Of a DNA stretch of 56,177 bases, positions 29,539 through 38,130 are shown piece by piece; position 1 is the first letter of the stretch, and every line of letters starts with the position of its first letter. The translations under genes were made by a program, and so were the position numbers. The notes below the pieces were generated by a model. The model was not told where the DNA came from. It ran no database searches and worked only from the letters and a program-made list of their open reading frames with translations. This DNA comes from Enterobacter sp. CC120223-11 (GTDB taxonomy: Bacteria > Pseudomonadota > Gammaproteobacteria > Enterobacterales > Enterobacteriaceae). The DNA lies in contig NZ_OBEF01000025.1 of assembly GCF_900215375.1 (NCBI RefSeq), positions 1-56,177 of the forward strand. Direction: 5' to 3'.

Positions 29539-30180
29539 ATGATTAGTGTATTAATTAAAGGAGAAGATGCTTTCTGGCTGAATGGGATGAAATACGTACT
29601 GTCAGATGCCCTTGGATATCAAGGGCTACAGAATGTTTGTTTTTTACCAGATTATTCAACTGATAGTATTCAGAAGGCAGATCTAATTATCATTAGGCTT
29701 CAGCCCGGAGAAAGTATTAGTTGTATTTATGAATTACGACACAGGAGGCAGGGTGTCATTATTGGTGTCGTAGATAGTCTGGATTCGAAGCGTGTACAGC
29801 GGCCCACTTGTTTTCAGGATATGGTGTTTATCACCATGAACTCCTCTGTGGAATGGACTAAGTTATTTATTCAGGACATATGGGAGAAGTATAATCTGAA
29901 TGCATGGCATCATGAAGAGAATGTTTGCTTTCACTGCCCCCGCAAAGCACTTTCTTTTCAGCAGGCCAGAATTATGACTCTTTTTTATGCCGGGAGAACA
30001 ATGCCTGAGATTGCAGGCAAGCTCAGCATCAATATTAAAACTGTTTTTTCACAGAAGTACTTAGTGATGAGGCGATTCAATTTGCGCAGTGACTATGAAT
30101 TGCATAAGTTTCTTAGCACTCAACTGGTCAAAACAATCAGTCCCCCATCCTTCATCCTTGGGAATGTAGTGAGAAACTGA
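29539..30180 (+). CDS. LuxR/FimW-type helix-turn-helix regulator
   Basis: A 213-residue protein. The N-terminal 130 residues look like a degenerate response-regulator receiver (MISVLIKGEDAFWLNGMKYV...) without the canonical phospho-Asp context. The C-terminal GerE-type HTH spans about 138-195 (LSFQQARIMTLFYAGRTMPE, then INIKTVFSQKYLVMRRFNL). The start is uncertain: ATG at 29539 is used, with an alternative 42 bp upstream. AT-rich like the adhesin. By position it is a likely regulator of the fimbrial operon, comparable to FimW/FimZ-type proteins beside type 1 fimbrial genes. Confidence 0.7.
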   Translation: MISVLIKGEDAFWLNGMKYVLSDALGYQGLQNVCFLPDYSTDSIQKADLIIIRLQPGESISCIYELRHRRQGVIIGVVDSLDSKRVQRPTCFQDMVFITMNSSVEWTKLFIQDIWEKYNLNAWHHEENVCFHCPRKALSFQQARIMTLFYAGRTMPEIAGKLSINIKTVFSQKYLVMRRFNLRSDYELHKFLSTQLVKTISPPSFILGNVVRN

Positions 30181-30416
30181 AATTCTGTCGTAGTGGGTAC
30201 AGACCTGACATGCTTTTCTATGCCGCCAGGCGGCACAGAGGCGCCAACAGGTGCTGAGCAACGTTTGTACCTTACATGGTGCCGCCAGCGAAGGCGGTTC
30301 CTGGCCAGGCAACCGGGGGGCAGTCCTTTTCAGTCCTTGGATCTTCGCACTTGGCCTTTCGAAGCCACATCCTGAACGCTCAGCAAAGGCTCAAATCTGC
30401 CCCCCATTTTGTCGGT
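30181..30416. other. Junction region with a 9-bp GGGGGGCAG inverted repeat
   Basis: GC-rich non-coding DNA between the AT-rich regulator and a truncated YidB-like gene. GGGGGGCAG (30315-30323) and CTGCCCCCC (30397-30405) form perfect 9-bp inverted ends 73 bp apart. I see no gene or recognised insertion sequence. It probably marks the right edge of the fimbrial island. Confidence 0.4.
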
Positions 30417-30659
30417 TCACATCTCAGTCAACGCCTGCGCACACGCCCACGCCCACGTTGAAGCCCATGCCCACTGGAAGTTGTAGCCACTGAGCCAGCC
30501 AGTGACGTCCATCACCTCGCCGATACCCTCCTTGTGAAATTTATCGAGAAGGGTGTTTACGCCACCCTGCTCATTTACCCAGCTCAGGATAGCCTGATAA
30601 GACGTGGTATCGCCTTCATTCCCGCCCAGCACGCCTGCAATCGTATTCAATATATTCAT
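30417..30659 (-). pseudogene. YidB-like (DUF937) gene, 3'-truncated
   Basis: The first ~50 residues of this 80-codon ORF (SYQAILSWVNEQGGVNTLLD...) match the N-terminal part of YidB/DUF937 proteins, which are usually about 130 residues. After residue ~50 the similarity stops and a Trp/Ala-rich tail follows (a repeated GTGGGC pattern in the DNA) before TGA. The start has a good AAGAAGGAT ribosome site, so it is probably expressed or recently was. It lies 60 bp downstream of the Kbp-like gene on the same strand, and its 3' end coincides with the island junction. Confidence 0.6.
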
Positions 30660-30719
30660 TCCATTATCCTTCTTATAACCCTGTAAACCTTGCTCGTTGG
30701 AGTCAATGGCAGCGCGGCT

Positions 30720-31166
30720 TTATTCCTGCGGGATGATCAACACCTGGCCCGGGTAGATTTTATCGGGATGGGTGAGCATGGGTTTATTGGCTTCAAAAAT
30801 GCGCTGATATTCGTTGGCATTGCCGTATTCGGTCTTTGCTATGCTGCTCAGCGTGTCACCGGGTTTGACAGTGTGATAGCGGCTTTCCTCACCAGAGGTG
30901 GCAGAAAGGCTGTCGTTGACCTGGCTTATACCTGCCACGTTGCCAATGGCGACCAGAATCTTCTCTTTTGCTTCCTGAGTGAGCCCTTCACCCGTCACCG
31001 TTGCGGTACCGTCGTCGGCTACGGCTACCTGCACATTTTCAGCCCCCGGAATACCCAGCGCTTTGACATGTGCCTGCAATTTTTCGCCTTGTTCACTGCC
31101 TTTCTGCGCCGAAACGGAGTTCCACAGCTTCTCCCCGGCATCTTTCACGAATGTAAACAGTCCCAT
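30720..31166 (-). CDS. Kbp-like BON-LysM protein (YgaU family)
   Basis: A 148-residue cytoplasmic protein closely similar to E. coli Kbp (YgaU), a K+-binding protein. The N-terminus is [15 protein letters not shown], the BON domain is at about 25-90 ([20 protein letters not shown]) and the LysM domain at about 97-146 ([19 protein letters not shown]... [10 protein letters not shown]). The ATG at 31166 follows AAGGAG. The true kbp locus lies elsewhere in enterics, so this is likely a paralogue. Confidence 0.88.
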   Translation of the reverse strand: MGLFTFVKDAGEKLWNSVSAQKGSEQGEKLQAHVKALGIPGAENVQVAVADDGTATVTGEGLTQEAKEKILVAIGNVAGISQVNDSLSATSGEESRYHTVKPGDTLSSIAKTEYGNANEYQRIFEANKPMLTHPDKIYPGQVLIIPQE

Positions 31167-31390
31167 TTTTATCTCCTTGTAATGAGTCATACTGATTCTG
31201 GTTAATATCCACCGCCGTTTTGTACGGCGACGCAGTATAAGTCCATATATTGTGGAGGGTGATGGCGATTGTTCTGATAAGTTACCTCCTTGTATTTCTG
31301 GCGCTTTTTTAAGATTTTTCATTTGCTGCCTTCCGCTTTCAACGTAACCGACCATACTTCTCATCACGGCCCGCTAATGGAGTGACAGTC

Positions 31391-31903
31391 ATGCCTGCAA
31401 CTAAATCTTCTTCGTCGCACTCCGCGCCGGTCGTGGAGCATATTTTCTGGTTGCGGGTGGAGAATGCCGCCCGCCAGTATGGCTTTGTGCTGCTGGTGTT
31501 AGTGCTGCTGGCCGGATTTTGTGGCCTGTTCTCTAAAGGGATTTTCAGCAACGGCAGCGCGGTAAACAGCACCCACTCTCTGAAGGTCGATTACGAACGC
31601 TTTGGGCGCAATCAGAGTGATATGGACCTGAAAATCACGCTCAATGCGCCGCCGGGTGAGCGCTATACCGTGACGTTCGGCGGGCAGTTTATGGATGCTT
31701 TTGAAATCAATGCGCTTTATCCGCAACCCTGGCGTTCCAGCAGCCATAACGGTGAGATGACCCTTGAGTTTCACGACCAGCCTGAAGGGGGAGCGCATGC
31801 CTTGTGGCTCAGCGTGCAGCCGCGCCATTCGGGCAAGGTCATTTCCACACTGCAGGTGAATCAGCAGCCTGCTGTCTCCCTGACGCAGTTCGTTTATCCC
31901 TGA
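31391..31903 (+). CDS. Membrane-anchored protein of unknown function
   Basis: A 170-residue protein with a short cytoplasmic N-terminus, one hydrophobic helix (about residues 31-47) and a ~115-residue extracytoplasmic domain predicted to be beta-rich (YTVTFGGQFMDAFEINALYP). I do not recognise the family. The ATG at 31391 follows GGAG at 8 nt. Only 10 bp precede the DUF421 gene, so the two probably form an operon. Confidence 0.75.
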   Translation: MPATKSSSSHSAPVVEHIFWLRVENAARQYGFVLLVLVLLAGFCGLFSKGIFSNGSAVNSTHSLKVDYERFGRNQSDMDLKITLNAPPGERYTVTFGGQFMDAFEINALYPQPWRSSSHNGEMTLEFHDQPEGGAHALWLSVQPRHSGKVISTLQVNQQPAVSLTQFVYP

Positions 31904-31913
31904 GGTCAGACAA

Positions 31914-32357
31914 ATGGACATGATTTTGCGGGCAGTCGCCATCTATCTGATTCTGGTCCTGGTGTTTAAAATTGCCGGACGACGGGCGCTGTTGCAGATG
32001 ACGTCGTTTGACTTGATTCTGCTGCTGATCATCAGTGAGGCGACACAGCAGGGGCTGCTTGGCAATGATTTCTCCGTCACTGGCGCGTCGCTGTGCATCA
32101 TCACGCTCATCGTGATGGACATGCTGTTTGGCAAAATAAAAAAATACCTGCCGGGCGCAGTTGAGATGATTGACGGCACGGCGGTCGTGCTGGTCGAAAA
32201 CGGTGTGCTGCTGCGCGACAAAATGAAGATGGCCGATATCTCTGAGGATGACATTATGGTGTCGGCCCGCAACAACCAGGGACTGACCGGGCTTGCGGAT
32301 ATCAAATTCGCCATCCTTGAAAGCAACGGCCATATCTCCATCATCCCGCAGAAGTAG
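31914..32357 (+). CDS. DUF421 (YetF-family) membrane protein
   Basis: A 147-residue protein with three N-terminal membrane helices and the YetF signature (FKIAGRRALLQMTSFDLILL, about residues 18-37). A soluble C-terminal domain (about 80-147) ends in the SARNNQGLTGLADIKFAILE segment typical of DUF421. Family function is poorly known. Paired with the preceding membrane-anchored gene. Confidence 0.88.
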   Translation: MDMILRAVAIYLILVLVFKIAGRRALLQMTSFDLILLLIISEATQQGLLGNDFSVTGASLCIITLIVMDMLFGKIKKYLPGAVEMIDGTAVVLVENGVLLRDKMKMADISEDDIMVSARNNQGLTGLADIKFAILESNGHISIIPQK

Positions 32358-32417
32358 GGCTGGAAGCGTTAATGCTTTAATGCCACAATATTTTTTTCAC
32401 GAATTTCAGGACGGGTG

Positions 32418-32831
32418 ATGAAAAAGTTTGCGATTGCTGGCGCGCTGCTGGCCCTGAGCGGCTGTGCTCAGGTGGATAATTACAATAACGTGGTGAAAGC
32501 GCCTGCGCCAGCAGGGCTTGCGGGTTACTGGCAGTCCGAAGGGCCGCAGAGTGCGATGGTTAGCCCCGAAGCCATTGCGACGCTGGTGGTTACCAAAGAG
32601 GGCGATACCCTCGACTGCCGTCAGTGGCAGCGCGTCATTGCTCGTCCGGGCAAGCTGATGCAGCGCAGCGAAGACTACTACAACGTCACCGAGAAAAAAG
32701 AAGTGTACGCCATCGACCGCGAAGGCGACCGCTTGGATTACGATCGCATGACGCTCAAACGCGTGGATCGTCCGACGCAGGAATGTGCCGACTACCTGCA
32801 AAAAAACCCGCTGCTTTCTCCGCTGCCTTGA
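32418..32831 (+). CDS. yedD: YedD, lipoprotein
   Basis: A 137-residue outer-membrane lipoprotein with lipobox LSGC (Cys16) and no Asp at +2. The core KEGDTLDCRQWQRVIARPGK is nearly identical to E. coli YedD. Function unknown. The ATG at 32418 is chosen; a GTG directly upstream would add one residue. It is convergent with amyA, as in E. coli. Confidence 0.94.
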   Translation: MKKFAIAGALLALSGCAQVDNYNNVVKAPAPAGLAGYWQSEGPQSAMVSPEAIATLVVTKEGDTLDCRQWQRVIARPGKLMQRSEDYYNVTEKKEVYAIDREGDRLDYDRMTLKRVDRPTQECADYLQKNPLLSPLP

Positions 32832-32839
32832 AAAAAAAA

Positions 32840-32917
32840 GCCGGGTGGCGGCTTTGCCTTACCCGGCCTACAATATGTTGCCGTTGCGTAGGCCCGGTAA
32901 GCATCGCGCCACCGGGC
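32840..32917. repeat. REP/BIME element (two inverted REP units)
   Basis: Two REP-type units in inverted orientation: GCCGGGTGGCGGC...TACCCGGC (32840-32867) and GGCCCGGTAAGC...GCCACCGGGC (32891-32917). Each can fold into a hairpin. They lie between the convergent yedD and amyA 3' ends, the usual place for such elements. Confidence 0.85.
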
Positions 32918-32928
32918 ATTTTTCGCGC

Positions 32929-34416
32929 TTACAATACGTCTTCCATTACCCACACGCTGACGCTGCCGCCCTTACAGGTGAACACGCCGTTACCTTCGCC
33001 GTCGGTTTCGACAACCTCTTCGCGATTATTGAGAAAATCCTTCCAGCGTTTATTGCCGTAGTTATCGCCAAGCGTCAGGCTCTTTTCGCCATCGTCGCCG
33101 TTTGAAAGCACCACCACGCAGCCGGGCGCTTCGTCGGTACCGCTGCGGCTGAAGGCGATGCAGTTGGGATGATCGAAATACAACGTCTGCACGCCGTGAG
33201 CGAAGCGCTGGCGGGCATCGATCAGCTCGTGCAGCTGTTCTATAACCGGCATCTCAATTTTGTAAGTGTTGCCATCGCCGCCGGTGTCTTCATAGATAGC
33301 GCCGAAAAGGTCCGGATAGAACACCGAAGGCACGCCGTTTTCACGCAGTAAAATCAACGCGTAGGCAAGGGGTTTGAACCAGGGCTCGACCGGGGCTTCC
33401 AGCGCCTGGAGCGGCTGCGTGTCATGGTTGGTGACCAACGTCATTGCATGGAACGGGTCTGCCTCGACCAGCGTGCCGGTGAAGATCTGGCTCATGTCAT
33501 AGTCGCGGCCAAGCCTTGAGGCTTCATGGAATTTCATCTGCAACGGCGCGTCAAACAGCAGCGTCTGGCCATCGACTTGATTGATGTAGTTTTGCAGCGT
33601 GCCAACTTCGTGGGACCAGTATTCGGCAACGATAAACAGCGGCTTTGTCGCGACTTCCTGCACGTGCTCGATCCACTCTTTGTAGAACCAGGCCGGTATG
33701 TGCTTCACCGCATCCAGGCGGAAGCCGTCGCAGCCGGTCTGCTCCATCACCCAGCGCGCCCAGTATTTTAGCTCTTCTGTCACCGCGTGATTGCGAAAGT
33801 CGATGTTCTCGCCCATCAGGTAGTCGAAGTTGCCGAGCTCACCGTCGACCTGATCGTTCCAGCCCTCACCGGAGTAGTCGTTAACGATTTTAAAAACGCC
33901 GTTTTCATCGGGGTTTTCAATATGGTCGATGCCGCTGAAGCATTTGTAATCCCAGACGAACTGCGAGTACTGGCCGTTGCGGACCGGGTAGGTGTATTTG
34001 GTCCAGGCGTCACACTCAATGATTTCATCGTCGATCTGGTTGCGGTCCTGTTCGTTAACCCGCTGCACGCGGACGCGTTCTTTCTCATCGGCGCCCATTT
34101 TGTGGTTCACTACCACGTCGAGCAGCACGGCGATGTCGTTTTTCTTCAGGGCATCAAGTGCTGCAAGTAGCTGAGCTCTATCGCCGTATTTGGTGGCGAC
34201 CGAACCTTTTTGATCGAACTCGCCCAGATCGAACAGATCGTAACTGTCGTAGCCGACCGAATAGCCGCCCGATGCGCCTTTGTATGCCGGAGGCAGCCAA
34301 ATCATATTGACGCCAATTTCGTTCAGATTGGGCGCAAGCGCTTCAACCTCTCGCCACAATTCACTGCCAGCGGGGTAATACCAGTGAAAACACTGCAACA
34401 GCGTGGGGTTTTTCAT
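32929..34416 (-). CDS. amyA: AmyA, cytoplasmic alpha-amylase
   Basis: GH13 alpha-amylase without a signal peptide; hydrolyses alpha-1,4 glucans in the cytoplasm. The 495-residue protein has the conserved regions [17 protein letters not shown] (nucleophile Asp), FIVAEYW (acid/base Glu) and VTNHDTQP (Asp). Length as in E. coli (495). It lies 66 bp downstream of fliT on the same strand. Confidence 0.97.
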   Translation of the reverse strand: MKNPTLLQCFHWYYPAGSELWREVEALAPNLNEIGVNMIWLPPAYKGASGGYSVGYDSYDLFDLGEFDQKGSVATKYGDRAQLLAALDALKKNDIAVLLDVVVNHKMGADEKERVRVQRVNEQDRNQIDDEIIECDAWTKYTYPVRNGQYSQFVWDYKCFSGIDHIENPDENGVFKIVNDYSGEGWNDQVDGELGNFDYLMGENIDFRNHAVTEELKYWARWVMEQTGCDGFRLDAVKHIPAWFYKEWIEHVQEVATKPLFIVAEYWSHEVGTLQNYINQVDGQTLLFDAPLQMKFHEASRLGRDYDMSQIFTGTLVEADPFHAMTLVTNHDTQPLQALEAPVEPWFKPLAYALILLRENGVPSVFYPDLFGAIYEDTGGDGNTYKIEMPVIEQLHELIDARQRFAHGVQTLYFDHPNCIAFSRSGTDEAPGCVVVLSNGDDGEKSLTLGDNYGNKRWKDFLNNREEVVETDGEGNGVFTCKGGSVSVWVMEDVL

Positions 34417-34482
34417 CCAGAATGCTCCAGAAGCCGTTAGGAGGACTTCTGGAGTATGAACGAAAAATGCAGGACAGAGAGA

Positions 34483-34845
34483 TTATTGCGGCGGAAAGTC
34501 GGGAAACAGGATGTTTCCTGCGTGTTTTCCGTAGGCGGTCGTCACCGAACGTTGATTGCCTGTGTTATTGATTAGTAAACGTAATTCCTCCATCCGCACC
34601 TGCAGTAATCCCTTCAGTTCCTCTTCATTGGCAAGGACCTTTTCCAGAATAAGTCGCGCCTGTTCCGACTCGCGTTTACTGCTTTGGGGAATAGGGTTTT
34701 GGGCAATATTATCTACAACCTGCAGATACTTCATCTCCTGCTCGACCAGAGCGTCCCAATCTCCTTGCCGGGCAAGGTCGAGCATTTTAAGGCTGAGCTC
34801 ATGCAGGCTCTGCCACTCCTTAAGTGGTTGCGCGAACGTTGTCAT
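34483..34845 (-). CDS. fliT: FliT, FliD chaperone and FlhDC antagonist
   Basis: Helical type III export chaperone for the cap protein FliD; when free it binds FlhDC and represses class II genes. The 120-residue protein is helical throughout, with length as in E. coli (121). Its ATG overlaps the fliS TGA by one base. Confidence 0.94.
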   Translation of the reverse strand: MTTFAQPLKEWQSLHELSLKMLDLARQGDWDALVEQEMKYLQVVDNIAQNPIPQSSKRESEQARLILEKVLANEEELKGLLQVRMEELRLLINNTGNQRSVTTAYGKHAGNILFPDFPPQ

Positions 34846-35255
34846 CAGTATCCATCCTGAACAAGGGATGAAGAGGATCCAATTTGCTTCCAGGCGTCGG
34901 CGATGTTGGCAAGCAGGGCTTCCACTTCGCTTATCGCCTCCCCGTCGCTGTGGATGTTGGCATACAGGAGTCTACGGACCATGTAATCGTAAAGAGCGGC
35001 AAGCTGTTCTGGCAGGTCGCTCTCGACGCTGTTATCCAGACCCGCTTTCAGACCGTTATCAATGATATTAATGGCTTTCGACAATGCATCTCCCCGGGCC
35101 GGGACGTCTCCTTGTTCAAGGAAAAGACGGGCCCGGACGAGCGCACTCAGTGCGCCGTCGAATAGCATGACAATCAACTGATGCGGAGTGGCACTCATTA
35201 CAGCACTTTCAACACCTACCTGTTGGTAGGAGAGCACACCACTTTTACTATACAT
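34845..35255 (-). CDS. fliS: FliS, flagellin export chaperone
   Basis: Helical bundle chaperone that binds the C-terminus of FliC. The 136-residue protein begins MYSKSGVLSYQQVGVESAV and contains the family segment PHQLIVMLFDGAL. It lies 16 bp after fliD and overlaps fliT by 1 bp. Confidence 0.96.
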   Translation of the reverse strand: MYSKSGVLSYQQVGVESAVMSATPHQLIVMLFDGALSALVRARLFLEQGDVPARGDALSKAINIIDNGLKAGLDNSVESDLPEQLAALYDYMVRRLLYANIHSDGEAISEVEALLANIADAWKQIGSSSSLVQDGY

Positions 35256-35271
35256 GTTCGTTCCTTAACTG

Positions 35272-36672
35272 CTATTTAGAGCTGAATTGTTGCGTCAAAT
35301 AGCTGGCCGTGTTGTTCAGTTTGCTGATGAGCGTATCCAGCGAAGTGAACTGTGCTTTGTAGCGGGCCATCGTTGAGTCAATGGTATCGGACATATCATC
35401 GTAGCGCTGCTTGAGGGTTTTCAAGGTGCTATTGATACCGTCCTGAGCGTTTTTGATGACCCCGGAGCTGGTGGTGGATGTATCCAGCATCTGAGTCAGC
35501 GTGTTGTTCATTTGGGTGGCGAAACCTGTGGTTTTGCCATCGCCAACGAAGTACTGCTGAACTGCCTGTGGGTTGTCGGTCAGCGCTTTGGTCAGCTTGG
35601 TGGTGTCGATCTTCAGATTCCCCGTGGCGCCATCTGAGCCGGTTACCGGATCCTGAGTAATCCCCAACTGTGCGGCAATGCCGTAAGTGCCAGTCTGCAC
35701 GTTAGTCAACAGGCTACGCAGCTGCGACTGAATCGAACGTACGTTGTTATCACCCACCAGCGCTCCGTTGTTGCTGGACTGGTCTGTTCCGGCATCAACG
35801 GCGACATATTTTGTCACGCTGGCGATTGTGGATTGCAGCGAGTTGTAAGCGGTGACCCAGTCGGTAATCGCTTTATTGTTTGCATCCGTGGTACGCGCCA
35901 CTGTCAGGGTTTCTGCTGCGGTACTAGGCGATTTCAACGTCAGCGTCATGCCCGGTACGGCATCGGAAATCGTATTACTGGAACGCTCAATGCTAATGTC
36001 GTTAACGGACACAATGGCGTTCTTTGACGCGCTCTGTTCGCTCAGGTTCAGCGCCTGCTGCAGGGTGTCATCGCCAGTGACGCTAACCGTCATGTCGAAG
36101 TCGGTCCCTGTAGATTTAGAGGTGAGCATCAGGCGGTAGTCGTTATCTGCCGCTTTGATCACCGTGGCGCTGACGTTGCCGTTGGCTTTATTAATGGCAT
36201 TGGCGATCCCCGTCAGGCTGGTGTCGGAATCCGACAGCGTTACCTCTAAAGGATCTTTTGTGCCCGGCTGAGTGATGGTGAGCTTACGCGTGCCGTCTGC
36301 AGTGGTGCCACCCAGCTGGGTATTGTTCGCTGCGAACGAACCCGAAGTCAGGACCTGCGCCTTAGCGACCTGAATCACGTTCACATTGTAATTACCGATA
36401 GCCGCGTCGCTGGTTGTCACAGCAGAAAACGACGTATTGGTACTGGATACCGTTGTGGAGTTCCAGGTCGCCACTTTGCCAAGATTTGCTGTTGCCGTTT
36501 GTAAGCTGGTCAGGGCACTTTGCAATTTTCCATAAGCGCTAAGCTGGGCGTTATAGGTATTTTGTTGGTTGGTAATTGTCGTAAGCTTGGACTGCTCCGC
36601 TGTTTCTAACTGGTTATATAGCGTAGTGAGGTCCAGGTTCGAGCCAACGCCCAGGTTACTAATAGTGGCCAT
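35272..36672 (-). CDS. fliD: FliD, filament cap protein
   Basis: Caps the filament and guides flagellin insertion. The 466-residue protein starts ATISNLGVGSNLDLTTLYNQ (conserved N-terminus) and ends with the coiled-coil region (DTIDSTMARYKAQFTSLDTL). Length close to E. coli (468). Heads fliDST, transcribed from a sigma-28 promoter and divergent from fliC. Confidence 0.97.
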   Translation of the reverse strand: MATISNLGVGSNLDLTTLYNQLETAEQSKLTTITNQQNTYNAQLSAYGKLQSALTSLQTATANLGKVATWNSTTVSSTNTSFSAVTTSDAAIGNYNVNVIQVAKAQVLTSGSFAANNTQLGGTTADGTRKLTITQPGTKDPLEVTLSDSDTSLTGIANAINKANGNVSATVIKAADNDYRLMLTSKSTGTDFDMTVSVTGDDTLQQALNLSEQSASKNAIVSVNDISIERSSNTISDAVPGMTLTLKSPSTAAETLTVARTTDANNKAITDWVTAYNSLQSTIASVTKYVAVDAGTDQSSNNGALVGDNNVRSIQSQLRSLLTNVQTGTYGIAAQLGITQDPVTGSDGATGNLKIDTTKLTKALTDNPQAVQQYFVGDGKTTGFATQMNNTLTQMLDTSTTSSGVIKNAQDGINSTLKTLKQRYDDMSDTIDSTMARYKAQFTSLDTLISKLNNTASYLTQQFSSK

Positions 36673-36709
36673 GTCTAATTTCCTTCAGAATCGGATAGAA
36701 CTTGACTCT

Positions 36710-36736
36710 CTATCGGCTTACATGCGGAAAAGTTTA
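36710..36736 (-). promoter_or_regulatory. Sigma-28 (FliA) promoter of fliDST
   Basis: Read on the minus strand: TAAACTTT (36736-36729), 11-bp spacer, GCCGATAG (36717-36710). The consensus is TAAAGTTT-N11-GCCGATAA, so 7 of 8 bases match in each element. It lies about 40 bp upstream of the fliD ATG. Confidence 0.88.
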
Positions 36737-36930
36737 TACATGACGTGAAAAAATAATCGGCGGAATAACCTGTTGCCCGGGGGCTATATAGGCTGATTAA
36801 AAAGGGTGAATAACGGCATCTCTATCTTCAAAAATGGCTAAGGTTGTGCCTTTTAAAGCGTGATTTAGAAACGGCGTTAAAAAATAAATCAATAAAAAAC
36901 AAATAATTAAGATTTTCTGTGGATTATTTC

Positions 36931-36957
36931 TAAAGTCCACCGACAACCCGTCGATAA
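36931..36957 (+). promoter_or_regulatory. Sigma-28 (FliA) promoter of fliC
   Basis: TAAAGTCC (36931-36938), 11-bp spacer, GTCGATAA (36950-36957), with 6 of 8 and 7 of 8 matches to consensus. It lies about 70 bp upstream of the fliC ATG, as in E. coli. The 355-bp fliD-fliC gap holds this and the fliD promoter. Confidence 0.9.
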
Positions 36958-37027
36958 CCTTGTTGACGGTGAGACGCAGCGAGTGTCAGGCACCGATTCT
37001 AAATCCATTTTTTGAAGGAAATAAACC

Positions 37028-37900
37028 ATGGCTGTTATCAATACGAACCTGATGTCCCTGACTACTCAGAACAACCTGAACAAATCTCAGTCTGCGCTGG
37101 GTACCGCTATCGAGCGTCTGTCTTCTGGTCTGCGTATCAACAGCGCAAAAGACGATGCAGCAGGTCAGGCGATTTCTAACCGCTTCACCTCTAACATCAA
37201 GGGTCTGACTCAGGCTTCCCGTAACGCCAACGACGGTATCTCTATTGCTCAGACCGCTGAAGGTTCTCTGAACGAAATCAACAACAACTTACAGCGTATT
37301 CGTGAGCTGTCTGTTCAGGCGCAGAACGGGACTAACTCCGCTTCTGACGTCGACTCCATCCAGTCTGAAGTTAACCAGCGTCTGGACGAGATCAACCGCG
37401 TTGCAAACCAGAGCCAGTTCAACGGCATCAAAATCCTGGCCGGTAGCAGCGCTGCGACCAAAATCTCTATCCAGGTTGGTGCGAACGACGGTCAGAAAAT
37501 TGACATCCAGATTAACGGCAACAGCGGCTGGAACAAATTCACCTCTTCTGGTACTGCTGGCGTGACTACCGGTGTGACCGGCGGCGGCACCCGTAACGTG
37601 AAGACTCAGGGCTTCGACGTTATGGCGACTAACGTTCTGTCTTCTATCGATGATGCTCTGAAAGCCGTTGATAACCAGCGTTCTGACCTGGGTGCGATTC
37701 AGAACCGTTTCGAATCCACCATCTCTAACCTGAACAACACCGTGACTAACCTGTCCGCAGCACAGTCCCGTATTCAGGATGCTGACTACGCGACCGAAGT
37801 GTCCAACATGTCCCGTGCGCAGATCCTGCAACAGGCTGGTACTTCTGTTCTGTCCCAGGCAAACCAGGTTCCACAGACCGTTCTGTCCCTGCTGCGTTAA
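37028..37900 (+). CDS. fliC: FliC, flagellin (short form)
   Basis: Structural protein of the filament. The 290-residue protein keeps the full N-terminal D0/D1 (AVINTNLMSLTTQNNLNKSQ... RLSSGLRINSAKDDAAGQA) and C-terminal D1/D0 (ending VPQTVLSLLR). The outer D2/D3 domains of the ~500-residue E. coli protein are absent. In their place is a segment of about 50 residues that includes a Ser/Thr/Gly-rich loop at about 172-194. Codon use is that of a very highly expressed gene. Preceded by AAGGA and a sigma-28 promoter and followed by a terminator. It abuts a putative flagellin-modification island. Confidence 0.97.
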   Translation: MAVINTNLMSLTTQNNLNKSQSALGTAIERLSSGLRINSAKDDAAGQAISNRFTSNIKGLTQASRNANDGISIAQTAEGSLNEINNNLQRIRELSVQAQNGTNSASDVDSIQSEVNQRLDEINRVANQSQFNGIKILAGSSAATKISIQVGANDGQKIDIQINGNSGWNKFTSSGTAGVTTGVTGGGTRNVKTQGFDVMATNVLSSIDDALKAVDNQRSDLGAIQNRFESTISNLNNTVTNLSAAQSRIQDADYATEVSNMSRAQILQQAGTSVLSQANQVPQTVLSLLR

Positions 37901-37925
37901 TCCGCAAGCTTTTAGCGGTATCGAT

Positions 37926-37953
37926 AAGCCAACCCTTTGGGGTTGGCTTTTTT
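37926..37953 (+). terminator. Rho-independent terminator of fliC
   Basis: AAGCCAACCC / GGGTTGGCTT stem of 10 bp with a 4-nt loop and a following T run, 25 bp after the fliC stop. Confidence 0.92.
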
Positions 37954-38130
37954 GTTATTCACGATGAGGAAAATGCCCGGCGGCCCGGCGCTGGGAGGAC
38001 TCACTGGCAGTGTGCCGTCATTTTTCGAGGAAGAGATGAAATAGCCGTATTTTTCCCCCTTACTCCAGGAATCACTTTCCCCGTCGCCGGATACGATGCA
38101 AGAAACGTTTTCATTATTAAGGATTGCGCA

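Noticed and set aside
37949..38130. Possible small RNA or extra gene between the fliC terminator and the fusion gene
   Set aside because: No hairpin with a T tract or coding frame with a ribosome site was found; a weak GCCGGATA resembling a sigma-28 -10 lacks a matching -35.
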